DNA of 64,000 bases from UBA3478 sp965662045 (GTDB lineage: Bacteria; Bacteroidota; Bacteroidia; Flavobacteriales; Flavobacteriaceae), in the NCBI GenBank assembly GCA_965662045.1, contig CBFIGE010000002.1:124001-188000 (forward strand), in the 5' to 3' direction. The notes beneath the pieces were generated by a model. That model searched no databases. It saw nothing but the letters and a program-made list of their open reading frames with translations, and had not been told where the DNA came from. Made by a program: the position numbers and the translations under genes. This document shows, one piece after another, positions 54,793-63,749 of this stretch (positions are counted from its first letter, which is position 1; every line of letters begins with the position of its first letter).

Positions 54793-55977
54793 ATGAGCCA
54801 AAAACATTCCAATAGATACGCGCAGAGAGGTGTCTCAGCGGCTAAAGAAGACGTGCACAAAGCCATATCAAAAATTGATAAGGGATTATTTCCACAAGCT
54901 TTTTGTAAGGTCGTTCCAGATTATTTGACAGGTAGCGAAGAACATTGTATTGTGATGCATGCTGATGGTGCAGGTACAAAATCTTCTTTAGCCTATATGT
55001 ATTGGAAAGAGACCGGAAATTTAAGTGTTTGGAAAGGTATTGCACAAGACGCATTGATTATGAATATTGATGATTTAATCTGTGTAGGAGCAACTACTGA
55101 TATCATGTTATCATCAACAATAGGTAGAAATAAATCTTTAATCCCTGCTGAAGTACTAAGTGCAATTATAAATGGTACCCAAGAACTCATAGATGAATTG
55201 GCTGAAAATGGTATTCGCATCCATTCTACAGGTGGCGAAACTGCTGATGTGGGAGACTTGGTAAGAACTATTATTGTGGACTCAACGGTTACCGCTAGAA
55301 TTAAAAGAGGTGAGGTCATTGACAATGCGAAAATAACTGCTGGAGATGTAATTGTTGGTTTTTCTTCTTCTGGTCAAGCAACCTATGAAACAGCTTATAA
55401 CGGAGGTATGGGAAGCAATGGATTGACCTCTGCCCGGCATGATGTTTTTCACAAAGAATTGGCTGAAAAGTATCCAGAGAGTTTTGACCCTTCAATTGAC
55501 TATGATTTGATTTATTCAGGAAACCACAGTCTGACTGATTCTATTGATGGGGTTCCTGTTGATATAGGTCAATTGGTGCTTTCACCAACGCGCACTTATG
55601 CGCCTATCGTGAAAAAGATTCTTGAAGAATGTGACTTCGAAAAAATACATGGTTTTATTCATTGTAGTGGAGGTGCTCAAACAAAAATTCTTCATTTTGT
55701 AGATAACCTGCATATTGTGAAAGACAATCTTTTACCAGTGCCACCTTTATTTGAAGCTATTCAAAAAAGCTCTGATACGGACTGGAAAGAAATGTATCAA
55801 GTCTTCAATTGTGGTCATCGATTAGAGTGCTATACCGATCAGGATTCAGCGCGCAAAATGATAGAAATCTCGAAGTCATTTGGTGTAGAAGCTCAAATTA
55901 TTGGACGTGTAGAGACTTCCGAATCAAAGCGATTGACTATCTCCAGTGAAAAAGGAATTTTTGAATACAACTCTTAA
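54793..55977 (+). CDS. purM: AIR synthase / phosphoribosylformylglycinamidine cyclo-ligase (PurM)
   Basis: The enzyme closes FGAM to AIR in purine synthesis. The 394-aa product starts NRYAQRGVSAAKEDVHKAI, then MHADGAGTKS, ALIMNIDDLICVGATTDIM, STGGETADVGDLVRTI and GFSSSGQATYETAYNGGMGSNG, as in PurM-fold proteins. It is longer and somewhat divergent from E. coli PurM, like other Bacteroidota members. It is followed 52 bases later by prfA on the same strand. Confidence 0.88.
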   Translation: MSQKHSNRYAQRGVSAAKEDVHKAISKIDKGLFPQAFCKVVPDYLTGSEEHCIVMHADGAGTKSSLAYMYWKETGNLSVWKGIAQDALIMNIDDLICVGATTDIMLSSTIGRNKSLIPAEVLSAIINGTQELIDELAENGIRIHSTGGETADVGDLVRTIIVDSTVTARIKRGEVIDNAKITAGDVIVGFSSSGQATYETAYNGGMGSNGLTSARHDVFHKELAEKYPESFDPSIDYDLIYSGNHSLTDSIDGVPVDIGQLVLSPTRTYAPIVKKILEECDFEKIHGFIHCSGGAQTKILHFVDNLHIVKDNLLPVPPLFEAIQKSSDTDWKEMYQVFNCGHRLECYTDQDSARKMIEISKSFGVEAQIIGRVETSESKRLTISSEKGIFEYNS

Positions 55978-56029
55978 AATTACAATGCTTCAAATTGTCG
56001 TAATTTCGCGATAATGTGATTTAAAGTTC

Positions 56030-57106
56030 ATGATAGACAAACTCAATATCATTAAACAGCGTTTTGACGAAGTGTCAGATTTGATTATTCAACCTGATGT
56101 TATTTCTGATCAAAAGCGCTACATACAATTAAATAAAGAATACAAGGATCTTCAGTTGATGGATGAGAAAAGAGCTGCCTATCTCGATTGCCTAGATAAT
56201 TTAAAAGAGGCTGAAGAAATTATAGCTGACGGTAGTGACGCCGAAATGGTTGAAATGGCAAAGTTGCAATTGGATGAATCTAAGAATACTCTACCTCAAT
56301 TAGAAGAAGAAATAAAACTCTTATTGATTCCAAAAGACCCTGAAGATGCCAAAGATGTTGTCATGGAAATTCGTGCAGGAACTGGAGGGGATGAGGCCAG
56401 TATCTTTGCTGGAGACTTGTTTAGAATGTATACTAAATACTGTGAGTCAAAAGGTTGGAAAACAAATATCATTGATCTGAGTGAGGGTACCTCTGGTGGA
56501 TATAAAGAAATTCATTTCGAAGTTAATGGTGCTGATGTCTATGGTACTCTGAAGTTTGAGGCGGGCGTACATCGTGTTCAAAGAGTTCCACAAACTGAGA
56601 CCCAAGGTAGGGTGCATACTTCAGCAGCTACGGTTATGGTTATTCCGGAGGCTGAAGATTTTGATGTTCAAATTGACCCCAAGGATGTGAGAATTGATTT
56701 TTTCTGCTCGTCTGGTCCTGGAGGACAATCCGTAAACACCACCTATTCTGCAGTTCGTCTAACCCACGTTCCAACTGGATTAGTGGCTCAATGTCAGGAT
56801 CAAAAGTCACAACACAAAAACAAAGAAAAAGCATTTAAAGTACTGCGTTCAAGATTATATGATTTAGAGTTGGCCAAAAAGCAAGAAGAAGATGCGGCGA
56901 AGCGGAACTCTCAAGTGAGTTCAGGTGATCGCTCTGCAAAAATTCGAACGTATAATTATCCTCAAGGACGAGTGACTGATCACAGAATAGGATTGACATT
57001 ATATGATCTTACAAATATTATTGATGGTGATGTTCAAAAAATAATCGATGAGTTACGACTCGTGGAGAATACAGAAAAGTTAAAAGAAGCCTCTGAAACA
57101 TTTTAA
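56030..57106 (+). CDS. prfA: Peptide chain release factor 1
   Basis: RF1 recognises UAA and UAG. The 358-aa product has the GGQ peptidyl-hydrolase loop in SSGPGGQSVNTTYSAVRLTH, and a stop-codon recognition region containing PQTETQGRVHTSAATV. C-terminal YNYPQGRVTDHRIG is conserved. It lies between purM and pyrF, 11 bases upstream of pyrF, so likely co-transcribed. Confidence 0.96.
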   Translation: MIDKLNIIKQRFDEVSDLIIQPDVISDQKRYIQLNKEYKDLQLMDEKRAAYLDCLDNLKEAEEIIADGSDAEMVEMAKLQLDESKNTLPQLEEEIKLLLIPKDPEDAKDVVMEIRAGTGGDEASIFAGDLFRMYTKYCESKGWKTNIIDLSEGTSGGYKEIHFEVNGADVYGTLKFEAGVHRVQRVPQTETQGRVHTSAATVMVIPEAEDFDVQIDPKDVRIDFFCSSGPGGQSVNTTYSAVRLTHVPTGLVAQCQDQKSQHKNKEKAFKVLRSRLYDLELAKKQEEDAAKRNSQVSSGDRSAKIRTYNYPQGRVTDHRIGLTLYDLTNIIDGDVQKIIDELRLVENTEKLKEASETF

Positions 57107-57117
57107 CGAGTACTGAG

Positions 57118-57936
57118 ATGACAAGAAGCGATTTAATAGAACAAATTCAATTAAAAAATAGTCTTTTGTGTGTCGGTTTAGATTCTGATATCGAGCGTAT
57201 TCCGAATCATTTAAAAACGAAGCAAGATCCTGTATTTGAATTTAATAAGGCCATCATTGATGCCACGCATTCTCATTGTGTTTCCTATAAAATAAATACA
57301 GCATTTTACGAATCACAAGGCGTTAAGGGTTGGCAAAGTCTTGAAAAAACTATTGATCATATCAATGAATTTTATCCCGATCATTTTACCATTGCAGATG
57401 CTAAGCGAGGAGATATTGGCAACACGGCAGATCAGTATGCCAAGGCATTTTTTGAAGCTATGGATTTTAATGCGGTTACGGTTGCTCCTTACATGGGTAG
57501 TGATTCCATACTTCCTTTTCTCAAGTATTCAGATAAATTTACCATTGTCTTGGGTTTGACCTCAAATGCAAGTGCATCTGAGTTTCAACTACACGGTGAA
57601 CAGTATCCGGTGTATAAAGAAGTATTGTCTAAAACGGCTACTTATGTTCATTCTGAGCGTTTAATGTATGTTGTTGGAGCTACAAAAGCTGAGGCTTTAA
57701 GCGAAATACGAGAGATCTTACCAAGTCATTTTTTGTTAATTCCTGGTGTAGGTGCCCAAGGTGGATCATTAAAAGAAGTATTACAGCACGGACTCATAAA
57801 AGATTACGGATTATTAATCAATAGTTCACGGGGTATTATTTTCGCTTCTAAAGGGAACGACTTTGCCTTAAAAGCAAAAGAAGCAGCTGCTGATCTTCAA
57901 AAACAAATGAGTACTTTACTTCAAGAATCCAATTAA
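57118..57936 (+). CDS. pyrF: Orotidine 5'-phosphate decarboxylase (type 2)
   Basis: The enzyme converts OMP to UMP. The 272-aa product belongs to the longer type-2 family: LLCVGLDSDIERIP at the start, catalytic DAKRGDI at 94-100, later VTVAPYMGSD and LLIPGVGAQGG, and INSSRGIIFA for phosphate. It follows prfA by 11 bases and is followed by the hydrolase gene by 15 bases, so a purM-prfA-pyrF-hydrolase operon is likely. Confidence 0.95.
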   Translation: MTRSDLIEQIQLKNSLLCVGLDSDIERIPNHLKTKQDPVFEFNKAIIDATHSHCVSYKINTAFYESQGVKGWQSLEKTIDHINEFYPDHFTIADAKRGDIGNTADQYAKAFFEAMDFNAVTVAPYMGSDSILPFLKYSDKFTIVLGLTSNASASEFQLHGEQYPVYKEVLSKTATYVHSERLMYVVGATKAEALSEIREILPSHFLLIPGVGAQGGSLKEVLQHGLIKDYGLLINSSRGIIFASKGNDFALKAKEAAADLQKQMSTLLQESN

Positions 57937-57951
57937 TTAGTACTTTTAGTT

Positions 57952-58743
57952 ATGCTCCATTATCAAACTTTTGAAATAGATTCCAATAAACCTTGGGTGA
58001 CTTTTGTTCATGGTGCAGGTGGAAGTTCTTCAATTTGGTTTAAGCAAATTAGAGATTTCAGAAAAGAATTTAATGTTCTTTTATTGGATTTGAGAGGACA
58101 TGGAAATTCGAAAATGAATGTGAGAGAAGCATTTAATGAACGATACACATTTGATCGAATTACTCAGGATATCATTGAGGTTTTAGATTATTTAAAAATT
58201 ACCAAGTCTCATTTTGTGGGTATTTCATTGGGTTCAATCCTAATTAGAAATATAGCTGAAAAGCATCCTGGACGCGCACAATCGCTTATTATGGGAGGAG
58301 CTATTGTTAAATTGAATATGAGGTCTCAGTTTTTAATGGGGTTAGGTAGAGTGTTCAAGTCTGTTGTTCCTTACATATGGCTATATCGTTTTTTCGCCTT
58401 TATTATCATGCCGCATAAAAATCACAAGGAATCAAGATCTCTATTCGTTAGAGAAGCCAAAAAACTTTATCAGAAAGAATTCTTGAAGTGGTTTAAAATG
58501 ACCTCTGAATTAAACCCTCTTTTACGATTTTTAAGAGCGTCAAAGCTTAATATACCAGTTTTGTATATAATGGGTGGTGAGGATTACCTGTTTTTACCTA
58601 CCATTCGGAAAGTCGCCTCCAAGTGTAAATTATCTACACTCGAGATATTTGAAAACTGCGGCCACGTAGTCAATGTAGAAATGCCTGCTAAATTTAACGA
58701 AGTGGCAATTTCCTATTTGAGTAAATTAAAAGTCAAGGGCTAA
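57952..58743 (+). CDS. Alpha/beta hydrolase
   Basis: The 263-aa product has an oxyanion motif FVHGAGGSSSIWF, a nucleophile elbow GISLG (Ser92), a GGEDYLF segment with the Asp and ENCGHVVNVEMP with the His, so the triad is complete. No signal peptide. It is a general esterase/lipase-like hydrolase; substrate unknown. It is the last gene of the purM-prfA-pyrF run and converges with the following hypothetical. Confidence 0.88.
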   Translation: MLHYQTFEIDSNKPWVTFVHGAGGSSSIWFKQIRDFRKEFNVLLLDLRGHGNSKMNVREAFNERYTFDRITQDIIEVLDYLKITKSHFVGISLGSILIRNIAEKHPGRAQSLIMGGAIVKLNMRSQFLMGLGRVFKSVVPYIWLYRFFAFIIMPHKNHKESRSLFVREAKKLYQKEFLKWFKMTSELNPLLRFLRASKLNIPVLYIMGGEDYLFLPTIRKVASKCKLSTLEIFENCGHVVNVEMPAKFNEVAISYLSKLKVKG

Positions 58744-58745
58744 GT

Positions 58746-59105
58746 TTACAATCCAAGACGCCATTTGTTTAAAAGACGACGCATATAGACAAATTCCTTT
58801 CTCATTATCTTAAGGTAATCTCTGCCGTCAATTTCAATAAATTCTAAACCACGTGTATATTGATTGAGGTTTTTGACGATAATTGTAGCGAATTTGAAGC
58901 TGTACTCTTTTTTTAATTCCGAGGTCAAAGGGCTGACAAGGGCTTTGGTTTGTTCGTCAAGTACTTTAATGTCTGTATTAAGGGCATTTAAAAGCTCATT
59001 TTTAAGAGCCTTAGAACTGTTATTGTAGGCAGCGTCGTAAAAATAATTGAGCGAGGTACTTAGTTTAAGAAGTTCACTGGAACAATGTGATATACTTCGA
59101 TTCAT
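58746..59105 (-). CDS. Hypothetical helical protein
   Basis: The 119-aa product looks mostly helical and charged, with no signal, membrane segment or catalytic motif. I do not recognise it. It is convergent with the hydrolase gene by 2 bases and divergent from the Lrp-type regulator. ATG start at 59105 with an AT-rich leader. Confidence 0.6.
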   Translation of the reverse strand: MNRSISHCSSELLKLSTSLNYFYDAAYNNSSKALKNELLNALNTDIKVLDEQTKALVSPLTSELKKEYSFKFATIIVKNLNQYTRGLEFIEIDGRDYLKIMRKEFVYMRRLLNKWRLGL

Positions 59106-59226
59106 TTCATTAACAATTTCCTTAAAATTACAGGTTAAATCCCTGTAATTACATTAACATTATTACTATTTTCGCTTTAAAGCCTTTATTTTTAAATAAA
59201 TATTAAATATTACTTTAATTTTTAAA

Positions 59227-59658
59227 ATGGATTATTTAGATCACAAAATACTAAAAGCGCTGCAGGAAAATGCTCGAATTTCCTTCACAGAAATTTCCAA
59301 AAATGTGGGTTTAAGTTCTCCTTCTGTAGCTGAACGTATCCGTAAAATGGAGGATGACGAAATCATCACGGGTTATAGTGTAGATATTTCACATCAAAAA
59401 TTGAATCGACAATTACACGCAATTATTCACCTTAGAGCATTTACTGGAAAATTAAAGGCCTTTTTAATTCGTGTAAATAAGATTGAGGAAGTTCAGAATT
59501 GCTATCGAGTTACTGGAAATGAAAATATCATTATGGAGGTCATTCTAAAAGATCAACATCATTTGGAACAACTAATTGATACTTTGATTGAATATGGTGA
59601 AACAAGAACTCACATTGTACTTTCGCAGCTTGTAAAAAATAATTTAAGTTTGAATTAG
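59227..59658 (+). CDS. Lrp/AsnC-family transcriptional regulator
   Basis: The 143-aa product has an N-terminal winged helix (LDHKILKALQENARISFTEI to LSSPSVAERIRKMEDDEII) and a C-terminal RAM ligand domain (HAIIHLRAF, VTGNENIIMEVIL, TRTHIVLSQLV). These bind amino acids and control amino-acid metabolism; target here is unknown. It precedes the DUF1684 gene by 1 base, a likely operon. Leader is AT-rich. Confidence 0.92.
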   Translation: MDYLDHKILKALQENARISFTEISKNVGLSSPSVAERIRKMEDDEIITGYSVDISHQKLNRQLHAIIHLRAFTGKLKAFLIRVNKIEEVQNCYRVTGNENIIMEVILKDQHHLEQLIDTLIEYGETRTHIVLSQLVKNNLSLN

Positions 59659-59659
59659 T

Positions 59660-60292
59660 ATGAAACAATTCACATCTCTTTTATTGCTTTTTTCTCTAAT
59701 TTCATCTTGTCAAACAAAAAAATATCATGAGGATAGGGTGGCTGTCGATCTCACTGCTGTTCCCGAGGCTTTGCATTCGGTTTATCAATGGCAAAAAAAT
59801 AAGAACCAAACTTTCAGAGATCCTGAACTCAGTCCTTTGCTTTTAAAGGATAAGAAAACATTCGAGTCTTTACGTTTTTTTGAGCCTTCACAACAATTTC
59901 AGGTTAGGGCTATTTTTGAAAAAAATACAAGGGCTGTTGTGATTGAATTACTTACGAATACACAACGTATTGAAAAACAAATTATTTATGGATGGTTGAA
60001 ATTTGAATTGGAGGATAAAGAATTTCGTCTCGCAGTCTATCAAAATGTTGAGACTGAAGAAGATTATCTATTCTTGCCATTTGCAGATCAAACTTCGGGT
60101 TTTGAAACTTATGGAGGAGGCCGATACATTGATCTGAGTGCCCCGTTAAACGATACTATTCAACTAGACTTTAATAAAGCTTATAATCCCTATTGTGTAT
60201 ATAATAAAAAATTCTCCTGTCCTTTAGTACCCGAGGAGAATTATCTCGAATATCCTATAAGAGCAGGAGAATTAGATTTTAAATCTGAATAG
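59660..60292 (+). CDS. DUF1684 family lipoprotein
   Basis: The 210-aa product has a lipobox (ISSC) and the DUF1684 hallmark motifs FLPFADQTSGFETYGGGRYI, DFNKAYNPYCVYN and CPLVPEENYLEYPIRAGE. The family is poorly understood, mostly lipoproteins or cytosolic proteins in Bacteroidota and others. It follows the Lrp-type gene by 1 base, so the two are likely cotranscribed. Confidence 0.88.
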   Translation: MKQFTSLLLLFSLISSCQTKKYHEDRVAVDLTAVPEALHSVYQWQKNKNQTFRDPELSPLLLKDKKTFESLRFFEPSQQFQVRAIFEKNTRAVVIELLTNTQRIEKQIIYGWLKFELEDKEFRLAVYQNVETEEDYLFLPFADQTSGFETYGGGRYIDLSAPLNDTIQLDFNKAYNPYCVYNKKFSCPLVPEENYLEYPIRAGELDFKSE

Positions 60293-60307
60293 ATTTATGG
60301 GACTATA

Positions 60308-61351
60308 TTAAAAACTTAAAACAGTTGCTAAAAAAAACGTGCTTAAAGATTTAGATGGATCGGCAGTGTTGTTGATGAACGCCTCTTCCGATGCATTGTC
60401 AATCCTTAATTCTGGTTTGATACTTAAAGCTCCAACATCGAAATTTGCAGTAAGTGTTAGTGCAAAGACACTAGCATCTCCGTCAGCATCACTTGCACCG
60501 ATAGCTCCGAAATTTCCTGTTTCAGCGAAGTATTCTGCACGAACACCAAAGGCTGAAGAGTCAGACATACTTATTTGTGGATAAAGGGCAAAACCTGAAA
60601 ATGAAATATCTGTTTCTGATTCTGAATAATGAGCTGCATTGATTCCTACATAGAAAGACTCTGATGCATTAAATCCACCGGTGTAATCAATTTCAAATCC
60701 ACCTTGACTTGATAATGCATTGATATATTGACCTGCATATCCAAGTTGAGCCCCGAAAGCATAGTCTCCAGTAGGATTAAATTCTGTAAGGTCTGTTGGA
60801 TTAAATACACCTAACATTGCGCTCCAGTCATTGCCTAAATCAAAGTCAACTTTTAAACCTGTGTGGCTAAATGGACCATAAGAGAATAGGTAAGAAGTAC
60901 TATAGTTGAAATTTCCACTAGGTGAAATTACTTCGTAACCCAGAAAGGTGTTGAAGTTACCCATGGTGAAAGTTACACTCTCAGAAGGACTCCAGTAAAC
61001 ATATAATTGATTAAGGATAGAACCTGTTAAAGAATACATAGGAGATGCAAAAATGGCGTCTGTTCCTCTCGGTCCAAAAACTAAATCTGCAACAGCACCA
61101 AAGTTTTCGCCTTCATAACTTGCAATAATGTTGGCCATACCTAAAGAAAAACCAGGTAAATTGGCAAAAGAAGATCCTTGGGCAATTGCATTTTCGTCAT
61201 TAGGAGCATTTAAGTTCCCTCTAAAGTACGCATCGATACTTCCGCTAAAGCTGATAGATGGGCTTTCTTGAGCCATTGTCATGCTTGAAATAGCTGCGAA
61301 AAAAAGAATAAAATAATTTTTTTTGATATTTGTAATAATTGTTGTTTTCAT
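60308..61351 (-). CDS. Outer-membrane porin-like beta-barrel (BBP2-type)
   Basis: The 347-aa product has a signal (FFAAISSMTMAQ) and then many amphipathic strands such as SFSGSIDAYFRGNLNAPND, and aromatic girdles (YVYWSP, YSTSYLFSYGPF), ending in the terminal Phe of LATVLSF. It resembles the OmpL-like/BBP2 porin group. Gene order glnK-amt-porin on one strand suggests it lets ammonium or a nitrogen source through the outer membrane, which is inference. A strong hairpin separates it from amt. Confidence 0.8.
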   Translation of the reverse strand: MKTTIITNIKKNYFILFFAAISSMTMAQESPSISFSGSIDAYFRGNLNAPNDENAIAQGSSFANLPGFSLGMANIIASYEGENFGAVADLVFGPRGTDAIFASPMYSLTGSILNQLYVYWSPSESVTFTMGNFNTFLGYEVISPSGNFNYSTSYLFSYGPFSHTGLKVDFDLGNDWSAMLGVFNPTDLTEFNPTGDYAFGAQLGYAGQYINALSSQGGFEIDYTGGFNASESFYVGINAAHYSESETDISFSGFALYPQISMSDSSAFGVRAEYFAETGNFGAIGASDADGDASVFALTLTANFDVGALSIKPELRIDNASEEAFINNTADPSKSLSTFFLATVLSF

Positions 61352-61380
61352 GTGAGTATAATTTTGAAAATGATAATTTG

Positions 61381-61410
61381 ACGGAGCGTTCTGCCAAACG
61401 CTCCGTTTTT
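61381..61410. terminator. Perfect 10-bp hairpin between porin and amt
   Basis: Stem ACGGAGCGTT (61381-61390) and AACGCTCCGT (61397-61406), 6-base loop CTGCCA. A T-tract follows only on the plus strand (61406-61410), while on the minus strand, where both genes lie, CAAATTATC follows. So it may be an RNA-stability or attenuation hairpin rather than a full terminator for amt. Confidence 0.6.
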
Positions 61411-61415
61411 ATTTT

Positions 61416-62672
61416 TTACTGTTGTTTCATTCTGAAATCAGGATAGGCATCCATTCCGTGTTCGTGAATATCTAGCCCTTCTACTTCTTCTTCTTTAGAC
61501 ACTCGAATTCCCATAGTGACTTTCAAAATGAATAGAATTATGAATGCTGAAATCACACAGAATCCGCCTACAATTCCAACGCTAGCTAATTGAACTTTGA
61601 ATTGATCTGTAGAGGCAAGTGCTCCAAATAGACCAACAGCTAATGTTCCCCAGATACCAGCAATCAAATGAACTGCAATTGCACCAACAGGGTCATCTAG
61701 TCTAAGTTTGTCGAGTAATGAAACTGCGAATACTATGATTGCACCTCCAATAAGACCGATAATAACCGCATCGTTAGGACTCATTTGATCTGCTCCAGCT
61801 GTGATACTAACTAAACCACCAAGAATACCATTTAAAAACATGGTTAAATCAAAGTTTTTAAACTTGAAGTAAGACACTAAAAATGCAGACACACCTCCTG
61901 CTGCTGCAGCTAGTGAAGTTGTTACCAAGGTTAATGATGTTAACTCTGGATCTGCCGAAAGTACGGAACCTCCATTGAAACCAAACCAACCTAACCAAAG
62001 AATAAGTACTCCGGCCGTGGTAAAAGGTAAACTGTGACCAGGAATGGCTTTAACAGATCCATCCTCTGTGTACTTTCCTATTCTAGGTCCTAATAATGCT
62101 ACTGCTATTAGAGCAGCCCATCCTCCTACAGAGTGCACTAGCGTTGAACCAGCAAAATCATAAAATCCAGAAGCCTCACCAATAGTTAAACTATCTAAGA
62201 ATCCACCACCCCATTTCCATGAACCTACGATTGGATATACTAAGCCAACGTAGATAATGGTAAAGATGAAGAATGATTGTAATTTAACGCGCTCTGCTAC
62301 AGCACCTGAAACAATTGTTGCAGCAGTAGCAGCAAACATACCTTGGAATAAAAAGTCTGTCCACCAAGTGTAACCGCCATCAGCGTATGCAGGCGTCATT
62401 CCTCCTTCGGGTGCTCCGATACCGAATCCGGCAAATTTAAAAAAGCCCGAGTCGCCGTCTTCAAATCCAGGATACATTAAGTTAAATCCGCCAATGTAAT
62501 AGAGTAATAAACCGACGGTTATAATGAATACATTTTTGAATAAAATATTTGCTGTATTTTTTTGTCTTGTAAGACCTATTTCTAAAAATGAGAAGCCAAG
62601 GTGCATAAAGAATACTAATCCTGTGCAAAGCATCATCCATACATTATTGGCTGTAAAAATTGCGTTTTCCAT
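61416..62672 (-). CDS. amt: Ammonium transporter
   Basis: The 418-aa inner-membrane protein has about eleven membrane segments with Amt motifs FFQGMFAATAATIVSG-type, GSTLVHSVGGWAALI, GWFGFNGGS and LIGGAIIVF, including the conserved pore His in LVHSVGG and AVHLIAG. It conducts ammonium/ammonia. It lies directly downstream of the P-II gene, with 11 bases between, the usual glnK-amt pairing. Confidence 0.95.
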   Translation of the reverse strand: MENAIFTANNVWMMLCTGLVFFMHLGFSFLEIGLTRQKNTANILFKNVFIITVGLLLYYIGGFNLMYPGFEDGDSGFFKFAGFGIGAPEGGMTPAYADGGYTWWTDFLFQGMFAATAATIVSGAVAERVKLQSFFIFTIIYVGLVYPIVGSWKWGGGFLDSLTIGEASGFYDFAGSTLVHSVGGWAALIAVALLGPRIGKYTEDGSVKAIPGHSLPFTTAGVLILWLGWFGFNGGSVLSADPELTSLTLVTTSLAAAAGGVSAFLVSYFKFKNFDLTMFLNGILGGLVSITAGADQMSPNDAVIIGLIGGAIIVFAVSLLDKLRLDDPVGAIAVHLIAGIWGTLAVGLFGALASTDQFKVQLASVGIVGGFCVISAFIILFILKVTMGIRVSKEEEVEGLDIHEHGMDAYPDFRMKQQ

Positions 62673-62683
62673 TTTGTGTTTTT

Positions 62684-63022
62684 TTAATTGATTCCGGCGT
62701 ATCCGTTTTCCCCCGTTCTAATTCTGTATGCATCACTTACGTCTGAAACGAAAATTTTTCCGTCTCCAACCTTGCCTGTGCGAGCAGCCTCCATGATAGT
62801 GTTGACTGTTTTTTCTACAAAATCTTCTGATACTACGATTGATAAATAGCGACGCTGAATGTCAGAGGTTGAATAACTAATACCTCTGTATACATGTCCT
62901 TGTTTTTCGTTACCTACTCCAGTTACGTCCCAATAACTAAAGAAGTTTACTTCTATTTCGTGAAGTGCTTTTTTCACTTCGTCGAAAGTAGATTTTCTAA
63001 TGATTGCTTCAATTTTTTTCAC
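62684..63022 (-). CDS. glnK: P-II nitrogen regulatory protein (GlnK type)
   Basis: P-II proteins sense 2-oxoglutarate and ATP/ADP and block Amt. The 112-aa product shows VYRGISYS in the T-loop, retaining the Tyr equivalent to Tyr51, and the two family signatures, with TGKVGDGKIFV in the B-loop and YRIRTGENG in the C-loop. The T-loop SYSTSDIQRRYLS differs from the usual DFLPK form. GTG start. It is followed by amt and the porin and driven by a clear promoter. Confidence 0.93.
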   Translation of the reverse strand: MKKIEAIIRKSTFDEVKKALHEIEVNFFSYWDVTGVGNEKQGHVYRGISYSTSDIQRRYLSIVVSEDFVEKTVNTIMEAARTGKVGDGKIFVSDVSDAYRIRTGENGYAGIN

Positions 63023-63054
63023 TGTTTTAAAGAATTATTTGAATTAATTTCAAA

Positions 63055-63088
63055 CAAATCTAAAATCCTTTGAATTTATATCAACAAA
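63055..63088 (-). promoter_or_regulatory. glnK-amt promoter (TTG-N19-TAGATTTG)
   Basis: On the minus strand, TTG (complement of 63082-63084), 19 bases and -7 box TAGATTTG (complement of 63055-63062). An overlapping TTTG just upstream gives an alternative spacing of 22. Start about 20-25 bases before the GTG of glnK. Confidence 0.72.
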
Positions 63089-63180
63089 TCTGAAGACACT
63101 TTTAAGAAATCTCTAAATATTGCAATTTAAATTATTCAATTTGTCAATAGTGAAGCAACTTAATTATGAGATTGGTTTTT

Positions 63181-63558
63181 CTAAGTGTGGATTACTTTAG
63201 AAATCCATTGTCCTGCAATTATTCCGAGAATACCGATACTTATGCTAACCAAAACATACAGTATAAATAGGAGTATTTTTGATTTGTCAATTAAGGTGAA
63301 TCCCTCTAGACTAAAAGTAGAAAAGGTGGTGAAACCCCCGCAAAACCCTGTTGCTAATAGCAGGTATAAACTTTGATTGGTGCTGTCATTCAAGCTGAAA
63401 TAATGACTTAAGTAGCCGAGAATAAAACAACCTGATACATTTGCTACTAGCGTTCCTAAATGCCATGGTTGGTCAGTTCCGAATGCAATTGAAAGTGCGT
63501 AGCGCAGTGTACTTCCTATTCCACCACCGATAAATACAAAAAGAGCCGCTTTAAACAT
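63181..63558 (-). CDS. crcB: Fluoride efflux channel CrcB/Fluc
   Basis: The 125-aa protein has four membrane segments and the Fluc motifs GGGIGSTLRYALS, GTLVANVSGCFILG and GFCGGFTTFSTFSLE, the last lining the fluoride pore. It exports fluoride as a dimer. Its ATG overlaps the stop of the preceding small membrane-protein gene (TAATG), so the two are coupled. I see no fluoride riboswitch in front of it, as the upstream gene is in the way. Confidence 0.93.
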   Translation of the reverse strand: MFKAALFVFIGGGIGSTLRYALSIAFGTDQPWHLGTLVANVSGCFILGYLSHYFSLNDSTNQSLYLLLATGFCGGFTTFSTFSLEGFTLIDKSKILLFILYVLVSISIGILGIIAGQWISKVIHT

Positions 63559-63749
63559 TACTTGCTCAACAGGTATTTAAGAAGGATTAAGAGGGTAAAG
63601 AATGCAACAAATCCAACAACTACACTCCATAAGTCTTTGTAGTTTTTTTTGTGCAATTTTGAATCTCTTTTGTAAGACAAATAGATAAGTATGCTAAACC
63701 CTAGCATGAAGCAAAGAGCGAATATAATTTGTCCTTGACTAAAAATCAT
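63558..63749 (-). CDS. Small two-helix membrane protein
   Basis: The 63-aa product has two hydrophobic segments (IIFALCFMLGFSILIYLSY and VVVGFVAFFTLLILLKYLL) around a basic loop. It is translationally coupled on both sides: ATGA with the upstream aminotransferase and TAATG with crcB. I recall similar small proteins next to crcB or ilvE in flavobacteria, function unknown. Confidence 0.65.
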   Translation of the reverse strand: MIFSQGQIIFALCFMLGFSILIYLSYKRDSKLHKKNYKDLWSVVVGFVAFFTLLILLKYLLSK

